55,354 nucleotides of DNA, from the IMG/VR virus record IMGVR_UViG_3300010153_000008, positions 1 through 55,354 of that record; one strand, 5' to 3'. The number at the start of each line of letters is the position of its first letter. Position 1 is the stretch's first letter. A program made the position numbers and the translations under genes. A model generated the notes under the pieces. That model saw nothing but the letters and a program-made list of their open reading frames with translations, searched no databases and was not told where the DNA came from. This document shows, one piece after another, positions 44,841 to 51,984 of the stretch. This DNA comes from a virus.

Positions 44841-45271
44841 TGGCCGATTCTGTCTACCTAGTTGTCACCCCCGGCGGTGACGCGTTCCTCGCGGAAACCA
44901 CCGACAACACCTACGCGGACCTCTCCACTCTGGTGGACGGCATGATCGAATGTGTCGCCCTCCCCGGACAGGTAGACGCATGGGTCAACGAAGAGGGCCT
45001 GTACCGCGACGACCTTGAATACAACTTGCTCGGCACCTACATGGTCCGCGGCTGGACCGGGAACCCCGGTTACCACCTAGTCGGCCCGGTCGTGTTCGCA
45101 GCACACGATGACGAAGGCAACACGCTGCCCTGCCCGGCAGGGTTCATCGCCGACACCGTGCAAAAGGGTGTGGAGTTGACCCCACGGTTCCAGTCCGACA
45201 ACGCGCTCCTGCTCGTCCACACGATCGAAGAGATCAAGGCCCGCATGGACGCTGCGAAGGAAACGGCATGA
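44840..45271 (+). CDS. Early operon gene 3, DUF3846-like (143 aa)
   Basis: ATG 44840 overlaps the upstream stop (TAATG) after AAGGAGG. The core LSTLVDGMIECVALPGQVDAWVNEEGLYRDDLEYNLLGTYMVRGWTGNPGYHLVGPVVFAAHDDEGNTLP follows the DUF3846 pattern (VxGxIExVxLxxxxxxxxNEEGxxxxxxxNxxAxxl...ivGxvvf). Function of that family is unknown; it is frequent in actinophage early genes. Confidence 0.78.
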   Translation: MADSVYLVVTPGGDAFLAETTDNTYADLSTLVDGMIECVALPGQVDAWVNEEGLYRDDLEYNLLGTYMVRGWTGNPGYHLVGPVVFAAHDDEGNTLPCPAGFIADTVQKGVELTPRFQSDNALLLVHTIEEIKARMDAAKETA

Positions 45272-45702
45272 GCGACTACTTCGTACCTGACGGAACGACG
45301 TACATGGCTCCGACAAGCCGGGCGCTGTACCACGCGACATGGCCGACCCACCTCGGGTCGATCATGCAGAAGGGTCTCCAACCCGGCAGCGACGGCTGCG
45401 TCTACTTGGCGGGACCGAAGCCCGCTCACGCCGCGACGTTCATCGCCATCAGGGGGGGCGAGTTCGACGGGTACACCGAAGTAGAGGTCGATGGCAAAAC
45501 GGCGACCATCCCAAACTTCGTCCAGCATGACCACATCTACGTCATCGAAATCCCGGTCGATGAACTGGACCCGACGAAACTCGGCGAGTCTGGCGACCAC
45601 AGCCCGGCAGCGTTTCCCGCCGACACCGAGTCGTACACCTACGACGGAGAGATCCCGTACAACTTCGACTGGAACGTCTACCAGTTGGACATGCCAAAGT
45701 AG
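45268..45702 (+). CDS. Early operon gene 4, ADP-ribosyltransferase/KptA-like (144 aa)
   Basis: Start overlaps the upstream stop (ATGA). The core ALYHATWPTHLGSIMQKGLQPGSDGCVYLAGPKPAHAATFIAIRGG has the LYHxTxxxxxxxIxxxGLxPxxxxxVYLxxxxxxA arrangement of ART-fold proteins such as RNA 2'-phosphotransferases (KptA/Tpt1) and PARP-like toxins; the later strand HIYVIEIPVDELDP also fits. The first His-like position (H in LYHA) and Y in VYL are candidates for the NAD site. It could modify a host protein or repair RNA early in infection. Confidence 0.62.
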   Translation: MSDYFVPDGTTYMAPTSRALYHATWPTHLGSIMQKGLQPGSDGCVYLAGPKPAHAATFIAIRGGEFDGYTEVEVDGKTATIPNFVQHDHIYVIEIPVDELDPTKLGESGDHSPAAFPADTESYTYDGEIPYNFDWNVYQLDMPK

Positions 45703-45732
45703 GAGACTAGACACATGACAGAAGGAGACACG

Positions 45733-45930
45733 ATGGGGCACCTAGAGCACCGAGCAATCTGCTACGACGACGAGGGTTCGTTGGTGTGCGTCTGCGAACT
45801 CCGCGAGGGATTGGATCACCGGCAGGCCGAACTCCTGAGCCGGGCCGAAGCCGACCGGCTCGTCAACGACTATGCGGTCGAATCGACCGCTTGGGTACTG
45901 AACACGATCAACGACATGGTGAAACGATGA
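45733..45930 (+). CDS. Early operon gene 5 (65 aa; 71 aa from ATG 45715)
   Basis: ATG 45733 follows AGAAGGAGACACG; ATG 45715 in the same frame would add MTEGDT, again a Glu-Gly/Thr mini-leader that carries the ribosome site. Product: GHLEHRAICYDDEGSLVCVCELREGLDHRQAELLSRAEADRLVNDYAVESTAWVLNTINDMVKR. Three cysteines in CYDDEGSLVCVC. No family recognised. Confidence 0.68.
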   Translation: MGHLEHRAICYDDEGSLVCVCELREGLDHRQAELLSRAEADRLVNDYAVESTAWVLNTINDMVKR

Positions 45931-46256
45931 GCGCCCTCAACGGGCAGATGCCCCACACCTACGACCACCAGCCCGGCGACGGTTGGTCCTACTCGGTCCT
46001 GATCTCTGAACTCCCCCACTACGGTTTCATGGGAGGCGGCAGCCCCGACGATTTCGTAGTGGTCACCGTCTGGCGACCGTTTGACCGGGGCGTTGGCCGC
46101 ACCTACGTCATGCGGAAGCACGGGACGCTGACCGACAGGTACGTCCAAGAGAAGTTCTGCGACGGTCTCAACGACCGGGACATGATTCGCAACATCGCCG
46201 ACGCGATCCGGCAGACGCTAGGCCGACCGCCGCTGGACGACGAAAACTGGCTGTGA
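45927..46256 (+). CDS. Early operon gene 6 (109 aa)
   Basis: ATG 45927 overlaps the upstream stop (ATGA). Product: SALNGQMPHTYDHQPGDGWSYSVLISELPHYGFMGGGSPDDFVVVTVWRPFDRGVGRTYVMRKHGTLTDRYVQEKFCDGLNDRDMIRNIADAIRQTLGRPPLDDENWL. It appears to be a small alpha/beta protein. No family recognised. The following 142 bases hold a second promoter. Confidence 0.7.
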   Translation: MSALNGQMPHTYDHQPGDGWSYSVLISELPHYGFMGGGSPDDFVVVTVWRPFDRGVGRTYVMRKHGTLTDRYVQEKFCDGLNDRDMIRNIADAIRQTLGRPPLDDENWL

Positions 46257-46313
46257 TCTGGGAGCCTCGTCAGGATTTCTTTGGGATTTCTTGAAGGCTT
46301 CTAAATACCCCCT

Positions 46314-46329
46314 CTGACCTGCGGTTATG
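46314..46329 (+). repeat. 16-bp repeat shared with the 20.3-kb control region
   Basis: CTGACCTGCGGTTATG occurs here and at 20285..20300, each time upstream of a rightward leaderless start and followed later by GGGCTACATG. It is a candidate regulator binding site common to both plus-strand units. Confidence 0.62.
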
Positions 46330-46363
46330 TGGGGGTCATTACCTACCCTTGGGCTACATGACG

Positions 46364-46392
46364 TTGCATGGCGCTACACGGGGGACTACGAT
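46364..46392 (+). promoter_or_regulatory. Promoter TTGCAT-17-TACGAT, leaderless type
   Basis: TTGCAT (46364..46369), 17 bases containing GGCGCTACACGGGG, TACGAT (46387..46392), then TAGTTC and GTG 46399. Same downstream TAGTTCGTGA as at 29423 and the same spacer core as at 40.24 kb. Confidence 0.82.
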
Positions 46393-46398
46393 TAGTTC

Positions 46399-46674
46399 GT
46401 GAGTGAGCAGCGGGTTCATCAGGTTCGGGAGTGGGTCGCCGAGGCCCGGTACGTCCACCAGTGGGAGCGGGAGCGGTACGGCTGGTACCGGGTCAACGTC
46501 GTCTTCACTTGGAGGCGGGCCAAGAAGGTCGTCAGAGAAGCGGCCCAAGACGCCGCCGTCGCTTGGTTTGCCCACCACCAGCGGGTCGCCGCCGCGAGGG
46601 CCGAAGCCGCTGCTGAGTCGTTCCACGCCGTTGAGGAAAGTCTCCGGTTGTGGGGCGCGACGGTGGGTGTCTGA
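46399..46674 (+). CDS. Early operon gene 7, helical protein from leaderless GTG (91 aa)
   Basis: GTG 46399 has no ribosome site and lies six bases after a -10 box. Product: SEQRVHQVREWVAEARYVHQWERERYGWYRVNVVFTWRRAKKVVREAAQDAAVAWFAHHQRVAAARAEAAAESFHAVEESLRLWGATVGV. It is an Arg/Ala/Glu-rich helical protein with aromatic residues, possibly membrane- or DNA-associated. No family recognised. Confidence 0.72.
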   Translation: MSEQRVHQVREWVAEARYVHQWERERYGWYRVNVVFTWRRAKKVVREAAQDAAVAWFAHHQRVAAARAEAAAESFHAVEESLRLWGATVGV

Positions 46675-46856
46675 TGAGCGCCCGGTTCGTCGTCGCCGCC
46701 GCCTTCCTCGTGGCTGCCGTGTTCGCCGGTAGTCAACTCGGCTGCGCGGTCGCCAGTCATCAGGCTGCCCGGTACAGCCAGTTGGCTCACGCAGCATTGG
46801 TCGTTGAGAGTTCGCAAAGCGCCGCGGTGACCGCGGCAGAAGGAGAGAGCAAGTGA
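46674..46856 (+). CDS. Early operon gene 8, small membrane or lipoprotein (60 aa)
   Basis: ATG 46674 overlaps the upstream stop (TGATG). The first 30 residues, SARFVVAAAFLVAAVFAGSQLGCAVASHQ, are either a transmembrane segment or a lipoprotein signal with QLGC as lipobox. The remainder is a short helical tail SHQAARYSQLAHAALVVESSQSAAVTAAEGESK. Small early-expressed surface lipoproteins block superinfection in several phages (known for T5 Llp); that role is a guess here. Confidence 0.66.
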   Translation: MSARFVVAAAFLVAAVFAGSQLGCAVASHQAARYSQLAHAALVVESSQSAAVTAAEGESK

Positions 46857-46999
46857 AAACCCAAAGCAAGAATGTGACTGCCCTTGAAGCGGAGAACGCC
46901 GAGTTGTGGGACTTCGTGGAGGCTGTGGCAAAAGCGAACGTGGCTGGCTTCGCCTCCACGCAGGCTCAGGAAATGGTGCGGAATCGGGAGGTCAAGTGA
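46853..46999 (+). CDS. Early operon gene 9, mini-protein (48 aa)
   Basis: GTG 46853 overlaps the upstream stop (GTGA) after GAAGGAGAGAGCAA. Product: KTQSKNVTALEAENAELWDFVEAVAKANVAGFASTQAQEMVRNREVK, a single amphipathic helix/coiled coil. The TGA 46997..46999 overlaps the next ATG. Too short for most gene callers; coupling and ribosome site support it. Confidence 0.65.
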   Translation: MKTQSKNVTALEAENAELWDFVEAVAKANVAGFASTQAQEMVRNREVK

Positions 47000-47247
47000 T
47001 GACCGAGTTTGTACCGACCAAGGCCCAGTGTCAGTACGTCAGCAACGCTGGCGACGACGACCGGGCGAGCGGCGGGAACACCAACTACGGCTTGTACGAG
47101 GGCAACCTCTACGCGCTTGGCAAGTACGGCTACCTCGCCGGGGCGGTGTGGGGCACCGACCGGGGTTCGTTCCTCGTAGCGATCAACGCCGCCGAGGAAG
47201 AGATGGCCTACCTGATGGCCGAAGCCAAAGCAGAGTTCGGCTTCTAA
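46999..47247 (+). CDS. Early operon gene 10 (82 aa)
   Basis: ATG 46999 overlaps the upstream stop (TGATG) after GGGAGGTCA. Product: TEFVPTKAQCQYVSNAGDDDRASGGNTNYGLYEGNLYALGKYGYLAGAVWGTDRGSFLVAINAAEEEMAYLMAEAKAEFGF. The Tyr/Gly-rich middle and helical end are not assigned to a family. It ends 13 bases before the terminator at 47261. Confidence 0.7.
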   Translation: MTEFVPTKAQCQYVSNAGDDDRASGGNTNYGLYEGNLYALGKYGYLAGAVWGTDRGSFLVAINAAEEEMAYLMAEAKAEFGF

Positions 47248-47260
47248 CCACCAGCGGTTG

Positions 47261-47285
47261 GCCCCGGCTTCGGTCGGGGCTTTCT
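47261..47285. terminator. Intrinsic terminator with UUCG tetraloop between convergent operons
   Basis: GCCCCGGC, TTCG, GTCGGGGC (47261..47280) forms an eight-pair stem with one G-U pair capped by the very stable UUCG loop, followed by TTTCT. It closes the rightward operon and could also act on the leftward late transcript that ends at 47287. Confidence 0.88.
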
Positions 47286-47286
47286 G

Positions 47287-47514
47287 CTACCCGGCGAGCG
47301 TTTCGCCACCATCCACGACGAACTGCTGCTTCCCACACCGGGAACAACCATCCCAGAACAGTCGCTTCGATCCAACGATCATCTCTTCAACGTCAGACAC
47401 AAGGTCGGTTCGGTGCCAATCGTGTTCGACACAAGGTTCCTGCACCCGAGGCGGGGGCGGGATGGGCCGACCAGACGCCGACAACGGGACAGTGCCCAAA
47501 CGACTATTGGTCAT
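47287..47514 (-). CDS. Small zinc-binding protein (75 aa)
   Basis: ATG 47514 overlaps the upstream stop (ATGA). Product: TNSRLGTVPLSASGRPIPPPPRVQEPCVEHDWHRTDLVSDVEEMIVGSKRLFWDGCSRCGKQQFVVDGGETLAG. CVEHDWH and CSRCGK could supply Cys/His ligands for one zinc. Last gene of the late transcript. No family recognised. Confidence 0.68.
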   Translation of the reverse strand: MTNSRLGTVPLSASGRPIPPPPRVQEPCVEHDWHRTDLVSDVEEMIVGSKRLFWDGCSRCGKQQFVVDGGETLAG

Positions 47515-47750
47515 ACATCGGAGTCGCCACGGCCCCGATGCCACGCCTGATGCGCTGCGATCTGTTCACCGTGCATATCCAACTTGAGATCCATCATCAC
47601 CGTGCGCCGGTCGATTGAATCCAGAACCCGGCGGTTTGATTCGTGCGCTGCATCATTTGATGCCCGCATCCGATGAGCAAGCATTGACAACGAGCCACCG
47701 ATCGTCGCCGTCGCGACAGCACCGATAGCGGTCACGACCTCAGCGGTCAC
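47511..47750 (-). CDS. Small membrane-anchored coiled-coil protein (79 aa)
   Basis: GTG 47750 overlaps the nuclease stop (GTGA). The start TAEVVTAIGAVATATIGGSLSMLAHRM is a likely transmembrane segment; the rest (ASNDAAHESNRRVLDSIDRRTVMMDLKLDMHGEQIAAHQAWH) is an amphipathic helix. This topology resembles small holin-like or spanin-accessory proteins of actinophages. It is some 5 kb downstream of the endolysin, so a lysis role is only possible. Confidence 0.66.
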   Translation of the reverse strand: MTAEVVTAIGAVATATIGGSLSMLAHRMRASNDAAHESNRRVLDSIDRRTVMMDLKLDMHGEQIAAHQAWHRGRGDSDV

Positions 47751-48115
47751 CGCTTCCCACCGTCATACGGAGTCGCATGACCAAGGCTGACCATCTCATC
47801 ATTCAGGCACTCGCCGTCTGCGTTGAGAATACGACCGAGGATGCGCCCGTACTTACCCTTGTCATCAAGGCTGGTCTGGATGATGACCCGATTTTCCAGC
47901 CCGCTGATCCAGTCTTCGACATACCGCTTCGCAGCGAGGCCCGCCTGCTTCTCTACGGCGTCTCTGGTCCTTGACTCTGGGGCGTTCACCCCGTGGAACC
48001 GAACCCGGCCCTTCATCTGGATGTCGAAACCAAGATCCAGAGTTACGTCGATGGTGTCGCCATCCACGACACGATCTACTGCTGCTCGGTAATGAAACAG
48101 GTTGCTGCTACTCAC
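47747..48115 (-). CDS. Staphylococcal nuclease-like (SNase) protein (122 aa)
   Basis: GTG 48115 follows GGAGGTCAAAGC. The product has VDRVVDGDTIDVTLDLGFDIQMKGRVRFHGVNAPESRTRDAVEKQAGLAAKRYVEDWI and DDKGKYGRILGRIL, the thermonuclease fold with DGDT, RxxGxxAPE and KYGRxLG. The catalytic Asp/Arg/Glu set looks complete (D in DGDTID, R in VRFHG, E in NAPES, R in YGRILG). The frame stays open upstream of 48115 (…SIAADPPVYTQRLTGGQS), so a longer form is not excluded. No signal peptide; it may cut host or intracellular DNA. Confidence 0.85.
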   Translation of the reverse strand: MSSSNLFHYRAAVDRVVDGDTIDVTLDLGFDIQMKGRVRFHGVNAPESRTRDAVEKQAGLAAKRYVEDWISGLENRVIIQTSLDDKGKYGRILGRILNADGECLNDEMVSLGHATPYDGGKR

Positions 48116-48237
48116 GCTTTGACCTCCGGTTAGTCGTTGAGTGTAGACGGGTGGATCAGCCGCGATGGACTTCTCCAACGCGACACGGGCCTGACTGGAT
48201 TGGTAGCGCAGGTTACGCCACGACCCACGGAGACCGA

Positions 48238-51200
48238 TTATTCGACCTCTTCGATGGTGAGTCGGTACCACCCGGCATTTGCGTTGTTGTAGACGGAGGC
48301 ACGCACCACATAGTCGCCCGCAGCCTGATTCGTGCGTTCGATGCGGCTGTCCCACTGATCGCTCACGTTGTCGATCACCGGGACGCCATCAGAGCAAGCG
48401 CCCCCGGTGTCGCAGTAGGTGATCGTCGGGGTTTCGTCCACATCCACGGCGGTACTCGGCGGGCTGATGCAAGCCGAGTTTGGTGAGCAGTCTCGCCCAC
48501 CGTCATCGTCTAGTTCGATGAGGGTGCCAACCGTGATCTGGCTTTGGTCTGCCGAATGGTCTCCCTCGTCAGAGTCCGTGTCGTAGTTCAGATAGATGTA
48601 CGGGTCGGCAGCCTCGTTGTTCGTATTGAACTGGGCACGGGTCAGGTTTGTTTCAGCGTCGATACGGATGCTCGTGGGTTCGTCCAGAGTGAACTGGATG
48701 TAGTCATAGTTGGTGCGGCTAGTAGACGAGACGATGCACCAGTCGCCCATGCCCCTCCAACCACCCTCAGCGCAGCCTTCCTCAGTACCTACGGTTGCTG
48801 TCGTCGTGGACGCTTCCGTGTAGGGGTCTCCGACCGTGACCGTTGTCGCTTCGGGACTCCAACCGCGCACCGTTGAGCAACCCGCCTGTACCCCGTCAGA
48901 GAACGTGCAGGTCGTCATGTCCGACCCGGTGCGCCCCACGGCAGTCGTCGTGTCAACGAACGTATTGGTGACCGTCGTGGCAGTCGTGGTGTCCAGATGC
49001 CAGTGCCCGTCGTTGCTGTTGTGGGTCAGGATTCCTGACTCGCTGGTCGTGGTCGCGGTTCCGGTCTGGGCGGTAACGGTGTTCGTGGAGATCGTCTCAG
49101 ACAAGGGAGTGTCCGAGTAGGTGTAGGTAATCGTCGGGACATGGACCGGTGCCACATACACCTCCACTATTCCTTGCTCAACTACGAAGTCGGGCAGCAC
49201 CTCACCCGCGACATCGGCGTCAACGTCCCCTGCTTCTACGGCCACGACAACCGCGGCCCACCCGGTGAACCCCACCGGGACTACGCCCCAGTCGTCGTAG
49301 TAGGTCGGATCGTTCGCTGCGTCGTAGTCGTCCCATGTGCCGAAACCAGCAGGTGGATCTTCACAGGCTGATGTGCCCCTGCACTCAGCGAACCGATCCC
49401 ATGATGGAACGGTCGTGGTTGGCGGCGGTGGCAGGGTCGTCGGCGGCGGCGGCACCGTGGTTGTGGGAGGCGGCACCGTGGTCGTCGGAGGCGGCTCGGT
49501 CGTTGTCGGCGGCGGGGCGGTAGTTGTGGGAGCGGGCGGCTCGGTTGTCGTAGGCGGTGGAGCAGCCGTGGTGGTCGGCGGCGCAACTGTAGTTGTCGGT
49601 GGTGGGGTCGTCGTCGTCGGTGGGGCCTGTGTCGTAGTCGGTGGGGGAAGAGTCGTCGGAGGGGCAACGGTCGTCGTCGGTGGCGGGAGGGTTGTCGGAG
49701 GGGCAGCCGTCGTTGTCGGCGGCGGGAGAGTCGTCGGAGGCGACGGCTCATCTATCACCTCAGGCTGAAGGTCTGGTTCCCAAGCGGCAACCACCACCCG
49801 GTCGTCTGCCTGTTCTTCGATGAACACCTCAGTCCAACCCTGAGGCTCCTCGTCCCACCACTCCTCCTCCTCAACAACGGCGAACGTCTCCACCACGGCT
49901 TCGGCCTGTTCCTCAAACCACTCGTCGTCGTAGTCAACCTCGTCCCACTGTTCGTCTTCCCAGTAGTCGTCTTCGACTATGAGCATTTCGGCGAGATCAG
50001 GGGCGTCGTCAAACTCGGCGGGAGGTTCCCACTCGTTACGTTCTTCGATCTCTTCGACATACGACTCGCCTAGCACTTCTTCCACGCGGTCTTCGGCTAC
50101 CGCTTGAAAGTATTCGGCGTCCGACGCAACCCACGCTTCGACCTCTTCTTCCTGCTGGTCGATCACTCCGGTGTCTTCATCGAAGGTGAGTTCCAACACG
50201 ACAGGTGCTTCCGGCACCGGAGGTGTGGTGGGTTCCGGCGCTGCCGGGTCGGTGGGCACCGTCGGGGCCGGGGCGTCCACTTGGTAGGCGGTCATGTCTA
50301 CTTCGACTGCCGCTAACTCCACTCCAGCGTTGTCGGCTATGGCGATGGACAGCACCGAAGGCTGTTCAACCACAACCGGTTCGTCTGGGGTTGGTTCCCC
50401 GGCTGGCGGCTCAACGGGGGGAGCCGCGACGAACTGGACGGCGACCTGTTGGCCCTGCTCTATCTCTATCTCAATCTCAAGGGCGTCCACCGCAATCGCG
50501 ACAGTTGCTTCTTCGATGTCGGCAACCGCGACGGCTTCCTCGGAGAACTGAATCAGCGACGTTGATTCACGCTCCGGTTCCGGTTCGCCCGGTACCACCG
50601 GTTCAGGTTCAGGCTCCGGTTCGGTGGGAACTTCCGCTTCGATCTGGACAGATCGCTCGTCGTCAAGGATGAGAAGCGAGAACGCCTGCGTGGTATCTTC
50701 GTCGGGTTCCTGCTCCAGCGGGGCTTCGGTACTTGAGGGGCTACTTGGGCGGCTTGGTTCGACCTCCGCTGGCGCGGGAACGTCAATAACGTCAACGTCG
50801 GCGGTGAAGTCTTCAACACCCGGCGGTAGGAACACCAGCACCGGATCAGCGGTGCTTGGCCCTGAGATCAGGTACCGGTACGTCGCCCCTTCGATCTCGT
50901 TGACGAACGTCCCGTCGTAGTAGCCGAGCCGGTCACCGTCCTCGGTTTCGACCTGAATGGACATCTGCTTGTCGCCTGATGCGGCGACGGTGAGCATCGT
51001 TCCGGCTTCCTTGTCTTCGGTAGGGCAGAACCCGCATGTGAATGGTCCTGACCGTGAGGTCATCGGGGTCAACTCCATCGTTCCTGCGCCACCACCCCAC
51101 GCCTCAGACGCTTCGGTCGGGTTGGTTGCTGCTAGGGCGTAGGCCCAACCGTTCTCGTCTACGTCGATCCACCGATCCGAGGTCGGCCAGTTGGAGTCGT

Positions 51201-51984
51201 AGATGTAGATGCGCCACCGGTCGCCGTCAGTGGTGACCTTGTATGGGGTGACCGCGTGGCCTCCGTGCTCCGAGTAGATGCCGACGGTGTAGCCAACAGT
51301 TGGTTCCCCGGCTTCGGCTGCTGCGAAGTCTTCGTACAGGATGCGAGCCAGCGCCAGCGGGGACAGTTCAAGGAACACTGACGCCTGCTCCTGTACCTCG
51401 GTGGCGAACTGGGTGACGTACCAGTAGGCGATCTCCGACAGGAGCGCCGGGTCGGTCTTGACCAGAGCGGCAACCTCTTCGACGTTCTGGAACGACGACA
51501 GGGTGGCTGGGTCGTTGGCGAGTCGTAGCGACAGGACGGTGAGACCTTCACACAGGCCACCGCGCATCGACCGGTTGGCCTGCTGGATCAACTGGAGGAT
51601 CACCGGGTACGGCGTACATTCGTTGTCCACCACGCTGGAACAGACCTGCGTGTCGCCGTAGAAGCGGCGGGCCATGTTGACGGTCAGTTCGGCGGGTGCT
51701 TCGCCGCCTCCGAAGTTCTCAAATGAGAAGCCGTCCCGGTCTGGGGTGTACCGCAGCGACGCCCCCACCGCTGTGGCTTCCGGGGTCGGCTCGGCAACCG
51801 TCGGCGTAGTCGAAAGCGGGGTGTCCGCGGGCACCGCTGGGACGCTGGTTGTTGAAGTGCCCTGAGCCGGTTCTGGAGCGGTCGTAGTAGCCGCCTGAGG
51901 GGTCTCAGCAGGGGTAGCGGCTTTCCCCCCGCAGGAGGCTGCCAGAAGCGCCGTAAGGACGGCTAGCCATAGACGCCGGGTCAA
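48238..51984 (-). CDS. Giant surface lipoprotein with cysteine-protease-like and Pro/Thr-rich regions (1248 aa)
   Basis: TRRLWLAVLTALLAASCGG is a lipoprotein signal with C18 in the lipobox. Residues 78-290 form a globular domain with GGLCEG (C145), GGHAVTPY (H243) and YIYDSNWPTSDRW (D263/N265), a Cys-His-Asn order as in papain-like peptidases (inference). Residues 400-740 are acidic (many Glu/Asp, Pro, Val). Residues about 745-860 are PPTTT-type repeats, a wall-spanning linker. The C-terminal 390 residues contain Thr-rich strands and end DSRIERTNQAAGDYVVRASVYNNANAGWYRLTIEE, like a pre-peptidase C-terminal (PPC) domain. It overlaps the upstream membrane-protein gene and is unusually large for a phage-encoded lipoprotein. 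Confidence 0.82.
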   Translation of the reverse strand: MTRRLWLAVLTALLAASCGGKAATPAETPQAATTTAPEPAQGTSTTSVPAVPADTPLSTTPTVAEPTPEATAVGASLRYTPDRDGFSFENFGGGEAPAELTVNMARRFYGDTQVCSSVVDNECTPYPVILQLIQQANRSMRGGLCEGLTVLSLRLANDPATLSSFQNVEEVAALVKTDPALLSEIAYWYVTQFATEVQEQASVFLELSPLALARILYEDFAAAEAGEPTVGYTVGIYSEHGGHAVTPYKVTTDGDRWRIYIYDSNWPTSDRWIDVDENGWAYALAATNPTEASEAWGGGAGTMELTPMTSRSGPFTCGFCPTEDKEAGTMLTVAASGDKQMSIQVETEDGDRLGYYDGTFVNEIEGATYRYLISGPSTADPVLVFLPPGVEDFTADVDVIDVPAPAEVEPSRPSSPSSTEAPLEQEPDEDTTQAFSLLILDDERSVQIEAEVPTEPEPEPEPVVPGEPEPERESTSLIQFSEEAVAVADIEEATVAIAVDALEIEIEIEQGQQVAVQFVAAPPVEPPAGEPTPDEPVVVEQPSVLSIAIADNAGVELAAVEVDMTAYQVDAPAPTVPTDPAAPEPTTPPVPEAPVVLELTFDEDTGVIDQQEEEVEAWVASDAEYFQAVAEDRVEEVLGESYVEEIEERNEWEPPAEFDDAPDLAEMLIVEDDYWEDEQWDEVDYDDEWFEEQAEAVVETFAVVEEEEWWDEEPQGWTEVFIEEQADDRVVVAAWEPDLQPEVIDEPSPPTTLPPPTTTAAPPTTLPPPTTTVAPPTTLPPPTTTQAPPTTTTPPPTTTVAPPTTTAAPPPTTTEPPAPTTTAPPPTTTEPPPTTTVPPPTTTVPPPPTTLPPPPTTTVPSWDRFAECRGTSACEDPPAGFGTWDDYDAANDPTYYDDWGVVPVGFTGWAAVVVAVEAGDVDADVAGEVLPDFVVEQGIVEVYVAPVHVPTITYTYSDTPLSETISTNTVTAQTGTATTTSESGILTHNSNDGHWHLDTTTATTVTNTFVDTTTAVGRTGSDMTTCTFSDGVQAGCSTVRGWSPEATTVTVGDPYTEASTTTATVGTEEGCAEGGWRGMGDWCIVSSTSRTNYDYIQFTLDEPTSIRIDAETNLTRAQFNTNNEAADPYIYLNYDTDSDEGDHSADQSQITVGTLIELDDDGGRDCSPNSACISPPSTAVDVDETPTITYCDTGGACSDGVPVIDNVSDQWDSRIERTNQAAGDYVVRASVYNNANAGWYRLTIEEVE
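49404..49748 (-). repeat. Low-complexity PPTTT-coding repeats
   Basis: This stretch of the lipoprotein gene is built from short in-frame units encoding PPTTT(V/L/T)(A/P)PP. It gives an apparent Gly/Val-rich open frame on the other strand that is not a gene. Such tracts vary readily in length by slippage. Confidence 0.85.

Noticed and set aside
48116-48237. Possible 32-codon gene between the lipoprotein and nuclease genes, or an extended nuclease start
   Set aside because: The short frame has no ribosome site and Arg/Ser-rich composition. The nuclease frame is open here but only through a start inside the lipoprotein gene; GTG 48115 with GGAGG is better supported.
49337-49768. Gly/Val-rich plus-strand open frame and CRISPR-like periodicity
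   Set aside because: Both are the reverse complement of the PPTTT-coding tract of the lipoprotein gene; repeats are short, irregular and in coding phase, with no spacers or cas genes.
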